A DNA stretch of 64,000 bases from Gracilaria gracilis (Eukaryota; Rhodophyta; Florideophyceae; Gracilariales; Gracilariaceae). Position 1 is the stretch's first letter. Every line of letters begins with the position of its first letter. Shown here one piece after another: positions 1-9,867 of this stretch. The stretch is taken from contig JARGSG010000194.1 in assembly GCA_030374805.1 (NCBI GenBank), positions 124,001-188,000 of the forward strand. The letters are read 5' to 3'. The position numbers and the translations under genes are program-made. The notes beneath the pieces are model-generated. The model was given only the letters and a program-made list of their open reading frames with translations, was not told where the DNA came from and did no database searches.

Positions 1-1
1 T

Positions 2-1107
2 ACCGGAAAAGGCACCGACGATAGAGTTACGGACGATGGATTGAGCGTACTTTGTGAACCCGTGGAGGAGAACTTGCTGTACGAAGGGGAAGGTGTGTAT
101 GGCGCTTATACTGTGAGCAAACAGTCTCCGCAAGTGCTGCAGCTGGTGCAGTCCTTGAGCGACAACTCGCCAGACTCATTTGGAGACGAGTGGCTCCCGC
201 TCATGATGCTGAACGTAACTTCCAGAGACGTGTTCCAGACACATTCGTTTACTAACGCCCTCGGAGGAGTTCAGAGGTTCGTTCTTCGCGAACGAATATC
301 ACCGGCACCTCTGTGCAGTGCCTCGGCTTCACGGCCGGGCGTCAACGCCAAGAACACGTTTGTGGTGCAAGTGGTGGGCTGGCGTCGATGGTTTCAATGA
401 TAACAGTTCGCTCGTGCTCACGTACGGGACGAGCTCTGTTCGCATAGAGTCTGCGAGCGATGAATGGAGCACGTTGATGGCGTTTGAAGTGCATACGCGC
501 GTCTTGCATTACTTTAGGGGAATAAGAGAAGGTCGACCCAACTCCAACGCAGACCCAGGAGCGTACGCGTCGTATCTTGCTCGCGCGCTGCCTCAAGATG
601 TGATCAACCTCAACAAGAATGCGATCGTATATCGGTTTTGCCGATGATGTAACGCTGCCGTTAAGGAACGGCACTTCGTGGGAGGAAGAGTACGACTTCG
701 CGGGCTCCGAGGAACGGGTGACAGCGACGGTGGAAGAATGGGGCATCGTGCTGGCGGTTTGCTGGGTGGTGGTGGTGACGGCGGCTCACTTGGTGGTGTC
801 GAGGGTGGCGGCTTGGAAGAAGATGCCCGGACAAATTACTCGGGGAAGCAGGAAATCCTTCGTCGATGGGCTGAAGAAAAAAAATGCCAAGCTAGCGGAA
901 GGAGAGACGGAGGCGTTTCTGTCGGTTCAACAAGGATCGAAGAGCACGCATATCACTGCCACTCTGAAACCTGTAGGAAAGGCGGACAATTCCCGGGACT
1001 TGACGGTTCGGGTTTTGCACGGTGGAAGCCGAGAGAATTGCGTGTATCCCAGAGATGTCTCACTACAGTTATATATAACTTTCTACCATCATAACTTCCC
1101 GTGCTAA
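2..1107 (+). pseudogene. 3' part of a predicted membrane protein, two frameshifts
   Basis: Coding-like sequence is open from the window edge, so the 5' part is missing. It passes through three frames: 2-400, about 385-647, and 619-1107. The changes near 385-395 and 625-645 look like single-base frameshifts, because the protein character continues across them. The last part has an acidic stretch and then one strong hydrophobic segment (about 735-815, key residues WGIVLAVCWVVVV), followed by a basic tail with KKM and KKK clusters. A C-terminal membrane anchor and short tail ending in an L-T-V-R-V-L-H-G motif resemble the end of the gene at 29530-30937, so I place it tentatively in the same family. 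The biochemical role is unknown. It is a pseudogene unless the shifts are sequence errors or very short introns. Confidence 0.45.
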
Positions 1108-1345
1108 CGTTGTCTGTTGCGCAATCTGTTATACAGAATACAAATCGCGCGAATACAGAGCTCAGACACATTAGTGTCGCTGCCATCCATCGCCCCTTTC
1201 GAACGCTGTCCCACCTCGACGCACCATCTTGTGTATACAAGGGTATACGAAGGTACATAACCCTAAACAGTTCCAACGCTCATCATTCTGCCACCCGTTC
1301 ACCCAGTCCCCTTCATGCGCGTCTTGCGCGTGGACCGTCACGGGC

Positions 1346-2743
1346 TCAAGCACCATTCGCTGCATGCCGTTCGAGATTGTCTGTCCCCCACCTCAACGTT
1401 ACTGCTTTGTGCTTTCGTTCACCGCCTGTAATTGAACGAGCCCAGCATTGAGAAAGCCCATCCACCGTGTTTGGCCTTTGAATGTGCTTCCATCTGTACG
1501 TGAAGCACAGGCTGCATCGCCAGTCCAAACGCCAGAATCGCTCCCCACTTCAATCGCCCCAATGATGATTATCACCTCGTCCAACAACCGTTCTCTGCGT
1601 CACCTCCTCTCCTGGAACGCTCACGCTCACGTTATCGCTTCTTGTGTACAATATTCTTCGCATTGTGCCAGATAGACCATCCAAAGACCCTGGCATGGAG
1701 TAGTCGATTACTTGGTTCACAAACGTGTTCCGCGCTCAGTAGAACCTTTTCCCGGAATTCAAATGTGCCCATTTTCTGCAGCACCACATCCAAAGGCCCC
1801 AATCACCACGTCGTAAATATTTGGGGTTTCACCTCGAGAAGAGTTTTGAATCTCAGATAACGAAGGGTTCGGTGACAACATAGTAGTAATCAATCACGTT
1901 TCCGTTCATGTTATGGCAAAGAAACTGGAAAAAAAGTGCCCCAAAAGGTGCTACGTAAAGTACTGACTGTTGGCAGAAAGCATTCAAAACCCGAAGAATT
2001 GGCGACGCTTATGTCCCACGCCCTTTGCTTGAACAATTATGTCGCTTGGGAGAAGAAAATCTTCCTCCAAAGATGGTACGATCACGCTAAGAGGACCTTC
2101 AACGAATGACAAACTTGCCGTGCCATTCAGATCACCGGGTTTGAGTTTTCCACTGAGCAAGAAGTCAAGATCAACTTCACCAGGTAGTTCACCTTTTGTT
2201 CGATACACTTGTTTGCCTTGTGCCCTCAACACAATTGATAAACAGCAATTTGTTTGTCGAAGAGTATGTAACGTTTCCAATGCTTGCAGTAAGCCACCCC
2301 ATCGTCGTCCCTAAACGAACAACGATCAAACACCAGTTCTGCCTGGTCTCGAAGGTCAAAAAGCGAATCGTTCTCTTGATTGCTGTACTCTAACCAATCC
2401 ATTCTTGGTTCAGTAACGAACGCGCTTTGTACAAACGCTTGGTCACCAAGTGATGATGATCTCGAAAGTCAAGTCTCGTTTCCAAGTAGACGGGAATAGC
2501 AATGCACACCATTCGAAGCAGAAAGAGTAAGGCATGCGACAATTGACGATTGAAAAGACCCTCATTCCAGAGAGGATAAGATAACGACTTAACTCGAATA
2601 CTCTTGTCTCTTTTGGCTAGCTTGTGAGAACATAACGATGCGGCTTTGGAAGTGGCATCAATTAGAACCGGGAATGCTAATAGTTCAAAGATGAGAAACA
2701 CCAAAGCTGCGGTGACACCATTTCCAAAAGGTAGTTCGATCAT
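1346..2743 (-). pseudogene. Decayed paralogue of the membrane protein at 29530-30937
   Basis: The reading starts at ATG 2743 with MIELPFGNG and continues into a hydrophobic segment (residues ~10-30, ALVFLIFELLAFPVLID) and a YPLWNEGLF motif, then a second hydrophobic segment ending in IAIPVYLETRLD. The better copy at 30937 has FIFLIFELLVFPVLIY, FPLWNEGLL and IAIPVFIETRLE in the same order. Near the other end (about 1400-1600) the frames EVIIIIGAIEVG and RPNTVDGLSQCWA match VIALGGTELV and MPNTLNGLSQLWA of that copy. The middle is in several frames with stops. It is therefore a broken duplicate of a membrane-anchored protein of unknown function. Homology rests on within-window comparison only. 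Confidence 0.65.
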
Positions 2744-2836
2744 TGTAAATACTCGAATTCGGCAAGGAGAGCTGAAGTTATACTCGCAGGTACAAAGAAT
2801 CCAGCTTCGACCGATATGATGTGCTTCTGAGTTCAA

Positions 2837-3350
2837 CTTGTTAGAGATCCCAAAGAAGCATCCCAGATAAAAGCTTGGGTTTGGTCATGGGGACACAGGG
2901 AGATCATCGCTGTCCATTCTGATTGCATACACTATCGATAACTCTGCCGTCACTATGATGCGTTTTAAACCTCCGGTGGTAGCTTTATAAAGTTGTGGAC
3001 TTTCTGCTTTGGTATAGATCTTATTTTTAAACCTCGGCCATTCGAGCTCCGAACACGTCCAAGTTCTGACCGAGGAATTGCGATGCCCCAATTTCTCCAA
3101 GAAGAAATTAAAACCAGGAAAAGGCTAACTGTGTAATTTTAGCATCTTATATCAGTGCTCAAGAAAGCTGGCTTCTCGGAGAAAACGGTCACAAAGCTCT
3201 TTGGTGAACAGTTTATGTGTTGCATTAGTTTGAAACATATGTTGCGTTGTATTAGAATATATTTCTTTAGGATCATTAGTATTTTCAAAGTGGCGAAAAG
3301 ACTTTTACACTCCACACAGTTGCTGAGTGTCATTATCGTCACGACCAAAA
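2837..3350. other. Intergenic, no gene recognised
   Basis: AT-rich sequence upstream of the membrane-protein pseudogene. Only short overlapping frames without recognisable motifs were seen. Confidence 0.5.
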
Positions 3351-3722
3351 TCAAACGCCTTCTTCAGGACCCAACTTGTTCCGATCCTCAGCGTACTGCA
3401 AAAGTCGAGAGTGCAACGCGTCCTCATCTTCAATATCCATATTATCGAGCAACGTCGTCGTACCGTGCCTGATGTGCATTCTGACTGATTACTTGCGCAG
3501 AACACCCGACGACGCACGAAGAAGGGCGGAACTATCATCCACCAACCTCGATTTCCGAATCACGTAGTCCGGTACGATTCGTTCAATCTGCCCCACATTA
3601 ACGGCTTCGCTTAGGTTGTACGAGTATGGATACGAGTTGAGTACCGTGATCTGTTGCTGTAATATAGTGGCGTCCACTTCTGCATTACGACCACTACCTG
3701 TGAATACGTCACGACCATCTAG
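3351..3722 (-). other. Coding-like fragment, unrecognised
   Basis: Two adjacent minus-strand frames have normal protein composition. The first (3722 to about 3490) contains RDVFTGSGRNAEVDAT and VPDYVIRKSRLVDDSS. The second, in another frame, contains NMDIEDEDALHSRLLQYAED and ends in TGA at 3351-3353. They are separated by a 24-base stretch that begins GT and ends AG, so either a frameshift or a very short intron would join them. The sequence just upstream ends in TACTAG, which could be a splice acceptor. I do not recognise the product. It lies head to head with the plus-strand gene at 3807. Confidence 0.25.
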
Positions 3723-3725
3723 CTA

Positions 3726-3734
3726 GTATAAGTA
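3726..3734 (+). promoter_or_regulatory. TATA-like box GTATAAGTA
   Basis: GTATAAGTA lies about 73 bases before the ATG at 3807. The same nine bases occur at a similar distance before the ATG of the secreted protein gene at 35705 on the other strand. Confidence 0.35.
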
Positions 3735-3806
3735 GAAAGCTCACTCCAGGAGTGGAGCTACTCTTAGTCTAGTTATCGACAGTGCGTCGGTCCTGGTTCT
3801 GTAAAG

Positions 3807-4463
3807 ATGTTCAGTACCAGTCTGCTCCAACCTTCACTACCTTACACCCAACGTCAATATATTTCAGTACTGACTGGATTAGCATTGAACGCAGTGATGA
3901 AAACGACATACAGCATTCAACAACGACACCCCACCAGAATACACTGTCGCCCATGGCGCGCAGTCGTGGCGCTAATCTTATCGATTGTTTGGAGAAGGCG
4001 TCATAACCTCTCACGTTTCAAACAAATGGCTGTACGTGATGTAAAGTTAGAAAGTGATGTCAGTGCGGTAAGCATGCGACGTGTCGAATGCGCGTGTGTA
4101 ATGGGACCCATCCAAGAATTAGATTCTCGAGGACACGCAGAAGTGGTTTTATTAGAGCCATTTCTGCATGAGTCGTGGCGCAAGATGCTCTTCAGCAGAG
4201 CGATCAGCCGTCGTCGCTTCTTGGCGCAGAGGGTGATCGCCCAATGCTGTTTCTACCTCAGCATCTTGCGCAACGTTTTGGTTATTGAAACACCCACCCA
4301 CCCTTCCCCGGCGAACAGTACATCTCTTGTCGAGTGTACTAGTGCAGTAAGTTGTGCTTCACTGCATAGTGTTCGGGACATGGCCGTCCACAATACCCTT
4401 TCATCCCGAAACACTAAAGATCTTGAGCCGCAAAGCATCAGCTTGGCGATGAATCATCCTTAA
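3807..4463 (+). CDS. Hypothetical protein, 218 aa, unrecognised
   Basis: An uninterrupted frame of 218 codons with a TATA-like box upstream. There is a moderately hydrophobic stretch near residues 50-62 (WRAVVALILSIVW) and basic clusters, but no motif I can name. Part of it (about 4131-4330) aligns by eye with 31507-31755, sharing A-E-V, E-M-L and a T-P/T-H-P block. Both copies lie just upstream of, and divergent from, a member of the same membrane-protein family (1346-2743 and 29530-30937). That suggests an old duplicated gene pair. The true reading frame and any introns are uncertain. Confidence 0.35.
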   Translation: MFSTSLLQPSLPYTQRQYISVLTGLALNAVMKTTYSIQQRHPTRIHCRPWRAVVALILSIVWRRRHNLSRFKQMAVRDVKLESDVSAVSMRRVECACVMGPIQELDSRGHAEVVLLEPFLHESWRKMLFSRAISRRRFLAQRVIAQCCFYLSILRNVLVIETPTHPSPANSTSLVECTSAVSCASLHSVRDMAVHNTLSSRNTKDLEPQSISLAMNHP

Positions 4464-4889
4464 TCCCTAGAGTAGAGCGCTTTACTCGAATAAAAGCTGG
4501 ACAAGTAGACCATCTTGTTGCCAGGGATGTAGGATTTTGGTCGGGGTAAGCCAGACCACAACCAGATTTCCTAGACGCCTTGCTCTTGAAAGTTTCAAGA
4601 AACCCGCGAGTACATTGACCCGCTCATAACATGTTTACTCAAGAACACAATTCCTAGTGCACTCCAACCTTATCCATTACCACCGATACGCTGTGGTTCA
4701 CAATACTCGTCGCCAAAACAAGCACGGGCTTCTTCCCGACCCCGCAACGGTTTACCTTTCTTGCCCATCAACAACGTATTGCGAGCTGCTCACGCCGCTG
4801 TCTACGGAGTGGTCCGAGGATACAATCTTCATCCAAAAGCTCCATCATGGCCACGTACGCAACGTCATCAAACTGAGTCACAAACGAGT
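4464..4889. other. Intergenic, no gene recognised
   Basis: Only short frames without motifs. This may be the tail of the decayed minus-strand gene that follows. Confidence 0.4.
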
Positions 4890-7010
4890 TCACCAGCACG
4901 TGAAAATACGCCTCACAACTACAGCAACAACCACGAGCCACCCATGGCTAAATCGATAAGACTTCAACACCGCCATTAAAGGTCTCTGCTGCTCAAATGT
5001 GTACGGCTTCGTGTAGATCCATGGAGCACCACTCGAGTTGAGCACCAAATCCAGCTCTCTTAGTCCCGACATCAGTGCAGCGCCGATCGTTTCCACAGAT
5101 TCATTCCAGTGGTGACGATAGAAGAAGTCCCATGCTCTCAATTCGATCGTTATCTCTATTGAATTGATGAACACTCCACATCTGTTTGCGAGTGTCAAGC
5201 TGTTCATAGCCGAGCTTTGCCGACATGGTGTTCAAGATGCCGTTCAACACCGCTACTACTTCCTGCTGCCTAAGGTCAGCGCGGAATGGCATCGTTCTCA
5301 TATTCACACCACTGTTTGAAAGCACAGAGGTGGACAAACTCCACAGCAAACTAAATCTCCGTTCGCAGTAAGCGCCTCGAAGTTCGTCTTACCCGAGCCG
5401 AACAAGATGTGCACTTGAAGCGAGCTACGTGGGCGTGAAAGACGGATCGATATCAATGGGCTTGACGCATTTCAATACTTTTCCAGACTCCGATACGCCC
5501 CCGTGTTGGTATAAAGAAATCATCGCAGTACTTGTCGACAGGGTCTGCAAAGCGAGGACGCGGCGATCCATCTGGGAGGGACACTATGGGGTCAAAGTTG
5601 TGATCGGCGTAGAACTCTGCACGTGAATTTGTGCCCGCCAGGATGGTGGCCATCTCGGCGCCAAATAGAAAAGCAAACGCCAGAAAGGGAAAACAATGCC
5701 AGTTTGTAGTTGATTCTAACCTTTGTCTGCCTCGGCGAAGAGTTTGTCGATGTTGGGAACGGTTCGCGTCCAGTGAAGAGTCGGAAGACGTGACGGAAAG
5801 AAGTGAATCTAGAGAATACTATGTATGAGGAGTATCCACCATGGTGGATGCCAGAGAACGAATACACCAGACCGCCGGCTATCTTGTGTAGCTGAGAGAC
5901 AATTATCAACGAGAGGATTCCACCGATGAACTCGTTCGCAAGGTCGTTGGTTGAGAAGGTGTTAAAACACAGAGAGACCTGGTACTGAGAAAGGGAGTGT
6001 TTGCTGGTCGATTCGGTGCGGCGGCGTTAATACTACAGAAGGCGATGGAGATTGGGGTCGTATTCTTGTAGTGGGAGCATCAGAGGCGATAGAGCCGTTA
6101 TTTGACACAGGAAGAACTCTCTCGTAGATGGTGAGGTTGGACGAAAAGACACAAAGGAGGCAGTGTGACATTTTGCAAAGATTCCGGATGATAATGGGAG
6201 ATGGTGTCCTCCAGCACAAAAACGTACGGAAGAACATGTCTCGTATTGGTCTTCACAGTCCGGAAGATGATGAACAATGGTTGTATTCCAGTGGCGTACA
6301 CACGCATGGAAGGTTAGAAAATTCGCAGGTGGTAATGCTGTTCAGCTCCGAAGAGAAGGCAGTGTGCGACATACAACTGCGCGACCCTATACAGTGTTGA
6401 TGCGAAAAACATCGGTCACCCCGTACGGCCGAACGTATGCTCTGGTGGAGAGGAGTTGAGCGGTTGATGAAGCACGGGAATTGAGAAATTTGCGCTGGAG
6501 AACCTTGAAGACGAACGACAAGCGCCCCGACTTTGGGGCCGATGGACAGGTCCCAGAAACAGAACTCTCCTTGGACACAATCTTTGGATGAGGAACAGAA
6601 TGCGATTGGATTGGACGGAGATATGCCACAGAAGCAAGGAGGTTGTGGACAGTTGAAACACACTCGTGGAGGAACGCATTCTGCGGAGCCGTTACAAGGG
6701 TCTTCCGTGAGCCCAGTGAAGTTTGTGAGTGGCGGGATGGAGTTTGGAGGCCATGGGGGATGTAGTCCCGGACAGGGACGGTGTTGACGTCGTCAGGTGT
6801 GACGGTGTAATTTGGGCGTTGTGCTTGAGCGGCAAACGGAAAGAAGAAGAAGAAGAACAGAAGGAGGGGCGGTGTGTGTGCGGGATATGAAGGTGTGGTA
6901 GAGCATGGCCACAGATTGGGCAACACGGGCACAACGGTAGCACTGGTCGCATGTGAAGTGGTGGGCAGGATATCTAATCGAGGGCGGGGAGATGCGGGAA
7001 AGGTGGCCAA
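4890..7010 (-). pseudogene. Broken Cys-rich secreted or membrane protein gene
   Basis: From 7010 downward there is a candidate N-terminus with a very hydrophobic run (residues ~48-66, LLLFFFFFFPFAAQAQ) that could be a signal or anchor segment. A Cys-rich region follows in a second frame (about 6780-6253) with motifs such as CFNCPQPPCFCG, FCSSSKDCVQGEFC and RCFSHQHC. A one-base shift near 6270 restores another unit, CSSSSDCEDQYETC. These are repeats of a C-x(3-5)-D/H-C-x(3-5)-C pattern typical of disulfide-rich extracellular domains. Further down are a possible membrane helix (FIGGILSLIIVSQ, about 5890-5930), coding-like frames (5653-5453, 5349-5101, 5207-4890) and a terminal hydrophobic stretch WLVVVAVVVRR. 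At least four frame changes are needed, so it is probably dead or contains several introns. Function is unknown. Confidence 0.4.
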
Positions 7011-7970
7011 TTGTGGATATTGGATAAAATATATATTCTGTCACGATTAAAATTTTGTTGCCTTACGTTAATTGGAAGTGTAACGCTGTTACATACTTCC
7101 AAATTACAAATTGTCTCCTTCAATACTGTAAGGATTTTTTGTAGGTTTACGAGTGGTGAACAGCTTTATGTTAGTTAACCTAAACATAACCAGGTTGTCT
7201 TCAGGTCAGGTTAAACTACGACGGAAAGTTTTTAAGTCACATTAGTGTCGAGAGTGTTCACGAGGAATTGTTACACTCTTATTGATATCTTAACATGTAC
7301 ATTTAATGGGAAATACCTGTACATGAGGGTGCTGTGCAGTTAGAACAGAAAGAGTTACCAAAAAATTAATATATCTCAACACCAAAATGATAAAAAGAGC
7401 TTAATTTAATGGAAAGTTGCTTATATGAGTTTACAATTTCTCAGTGTCCTTAGGGTTTTAAGCAAAAGTTTGTGCACTATACTTGGCGTCTAGTTTTTGA
7501 AGAAGATACTTGGTTCACAGAATTGAAAACTATGAATCTTTTCCCTCTATTTGAATCACTTACCTTTTCAAAAAGAAAAAATGTTTCCTAATGGCAATGT
7601 GGAGTAGAGTTAAGTCATGTTTGGAAATATTTCGCGAATGACTTAAGATGAAAATTTGACACATTTCATCTACAGTCTGTGCTTAAATTATCAACCACCT
7701 TGCAGTGACTATTTGTCAGGTTGACATAGAAAAGCAGCAAATTACACGAATATAATGCTTGGCTTTAGTTATTTACAATTTAGTAGGTTAAATATCTCTC
7801 TTTATACGAATTTCCCCGCACCCCCCCGGTAGCCCTCTTAGCCCTCGTTTAGGAAGATTAGCCCAAAACTTTTATGGCAAAGCTCCGAACAAGTTACTAC
7901 GGAAGCAAAGCTACTGTAGCTGTTTTGATCTAAAGTGCAGAAATCTCAATCAAAATCTGCTTGAAAATTA
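7011..7970. other. AT-rich intergenic region with inverted repeats
   Basis: No gene seen. It includes an 8-bp perfect inverted repeat CATGTACA/TGTACATG at 7294-7301 and 7318-7325, and a C-run near 7820. Confidence 0.5.
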
Positions 7971-8058
7971 GGGGGTCGGATAATCTACGCCCTGTCCAGG
8001 TAGTAGAAAAACCACGTAGAACCTCCATATTTATATAAAAAATTACAGGAGGATGCGG
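7971..8058. repeat. Diverged MULE terminal-repeat-like sequence
   Basis: The order of short blocks (TCTACGCCCTGT, GTAGAAAA, AGAACCTCC, TTATAT, AATTACAG, GAGGAT) matches the left terminal repeat of the MULE at 21494. Identity is clearly lower and no partner end or target duplication was found. Confidence 0.4.
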
Positions 8059-8704
8059 GAAAAATTGTTTTTTCGCCGCAAAGGAAATTTTCTCCAAGAA
8101 CGCGAAGAGATATTGTTTATTCTTGAAAACCCTTTGATGAGTCCGCCACGATTGATAGCTACAAAATATCTGAATTTTTTTCTTTACACATGTCCGAACA
8201 AGCATCAACAATTCTGTAGTATTTTCAAACGCAACTAGATGATTAGTAGGAATTTGCCAAATCCTATAAGACATCTCTCGTGGTCATGTACGCACCCAAT
8301 AAATGTGAAATTAAAAACGAAACAGATCTTTGCCATACTTGAAAATGAACGGCATGGTGGTACATCATGCCATCAAACAGGTTTAATAAGGAAAAATGAA
8401 CATTTACATCCCCGAACCAATACATAACATACATGGTGGGCACAAAAAGCATTTGCGGTGAGCAAGAATATATAAATGTTTGTTGAACACGCATTCAAAC
8501 AGGACAATATTGCTAATTTCCAATTCAATTACTATTTTTAAAACACTTTATTTCCAAATGGCTTAGTAACCAAATCGCAAAGCATAACTAACTGGCTCCA
8601 GAAACGCAAAGTTTTATAGTTTTTTTGAAAGATATGTTTAGAATATGCCAAATGTGCGACAATGACATTAATAAATCGATATTAAACTTTAAACAGAGGA
8701 CCCA
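8059..8704. other. AT-rich sequence, no gene recognised
   Basis: It lies between a MULE-terminus-like sequence and the Harbinger-type transposase relic. One minus-strand frame (8274-7930) has no recognisable motif. Confidence 0.4.
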
Positions 8705-9688
8705 TCATTTTCCAGAATTACAGAAGTAACTTGTGCAAACAGCGTGAAAACAGAAAGAATGGTGAGAAATGTTGTGTCGGTAAACACATGAGAGTACTTG
8801 AAACTGTTTCAGCCTTCTCATCAGGGTTTCCTGCCTTGCTTTTATTCTTGGCTGATTCATGCCCATTAGAAACATATTCCTAAAAGGCGTTACACATTTT
8901 TGATCATTGTATCCATCATCCGCTTTAACATATTCATCCTGTAAAAACGTGTGTTTCAAACCCATTGTAAAGATCTTGTTATCCGGCAATTCTCCACATG
9001 TAAAAGGTCCATGCACCCAAGCAATCTTTCCGGAGACTATGCTAAGACCCACTTCATATCTTAGTCCCACTGATATAATTTTATGTGAAAACCATTTTGC
9101 CTGAAAAAGAGATGGTTCTTGAATTTGGCATTCTGTGCAATCAACTGAAATAAAAATATTTTGGCCCTCAAACGTTTCAGACAATCTTTTATCCCAGTTG
9201 ATCTTTGATAAAACACGAATCAGAAATAGTTGGATAGAAGCACGAAATTAACAAACATTTGTTTCTACATACTTCAATGAAGTATGTAGAAACAAATGTT
9301 TGTTAATTTCGTGCTTCTATCTAACTATTTTAAGATTTGCTAACATTCGAATAATCCGCTTTGTCCACTCTCGTATTGTTTTTTCATCAGCACCAATAAT
9401 AGAACGGAGCGTATGCTCGGATACGTATTGTTTCAAAAACATCACTCCCCATAATAAATGCGAAAATCGTACTTTAAAGTGGATTCCATTTTCTCCGCAG
9501 GTTAGCTTACTGCACAAGATTGATGTCACTTCTGGGAAAACACCAAAAAGGGATGTATATCTTCGTACTTCAGTTAAAACTGAAATGCCAGGTGCGTTAT
9601 AAAGATACTGGTTTCCTTGAGTTTGAAACGTTGAAGGAGAGACACTGTCTTTATCAAAGGGTACATTTGCAGAGAAGCACAGCCCTCG
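8705..9688 (-). pseudogene. Harbinger/PIF-type DDE transposase relic
   Basis: The order of features is that of DDE_Tnp_4 (Harbinger-like) nucleases. The N-terminal part (9688 to ~9320) has HLLWGVMFLKQY, then IIGADEKTIREW and MLANLKI. The nuclease part has SVDCTECQIQEP (first Asp), WFSHKIISVGLRYEVGL, a GPF...ELPDNKIF block (second Asp), ADDGY, and RIKARQETLMRRLKQF (third acidic residue Glu). The product would cut and paste DNA in the nucleus. A 107-bp palindrome (9224-9330) interrupts the reading between LANLKI and VLSKINWD and introduces stops, so the copy is dead. No start codon was seen upstream and no terminal inverted repeats were identified. The helix-turn-helix partner protein of this superfamily was not found nearby. 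Confidence 0.8.
9224..9330. repeat. 107-bp near-perfect palindrome
   Basis: Arms 9224-9276 and 9278-9330 (53 bp each) are reverse complements with one mismatch and a single A at the centre (ACTTCA-A-TGAAGT). It sits inside the transposase reading frame. Confidence 0.9.
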
Positions 9689-9867
9689 TCTTTAGTGTCG
9701 TGATTAGATACCAAGTAGACTTGGAGTACTTATGCTGAACGAAAACAAGTTGAAGAGAACACCACCCAATAATTACACTTTACATCATTACATGTGATTC
9801 ATACATTGTGTGTGTTACGTTGGCTAACAAATTCCTGCCATTACACTGAAGAAACCGTTTATCTAGT

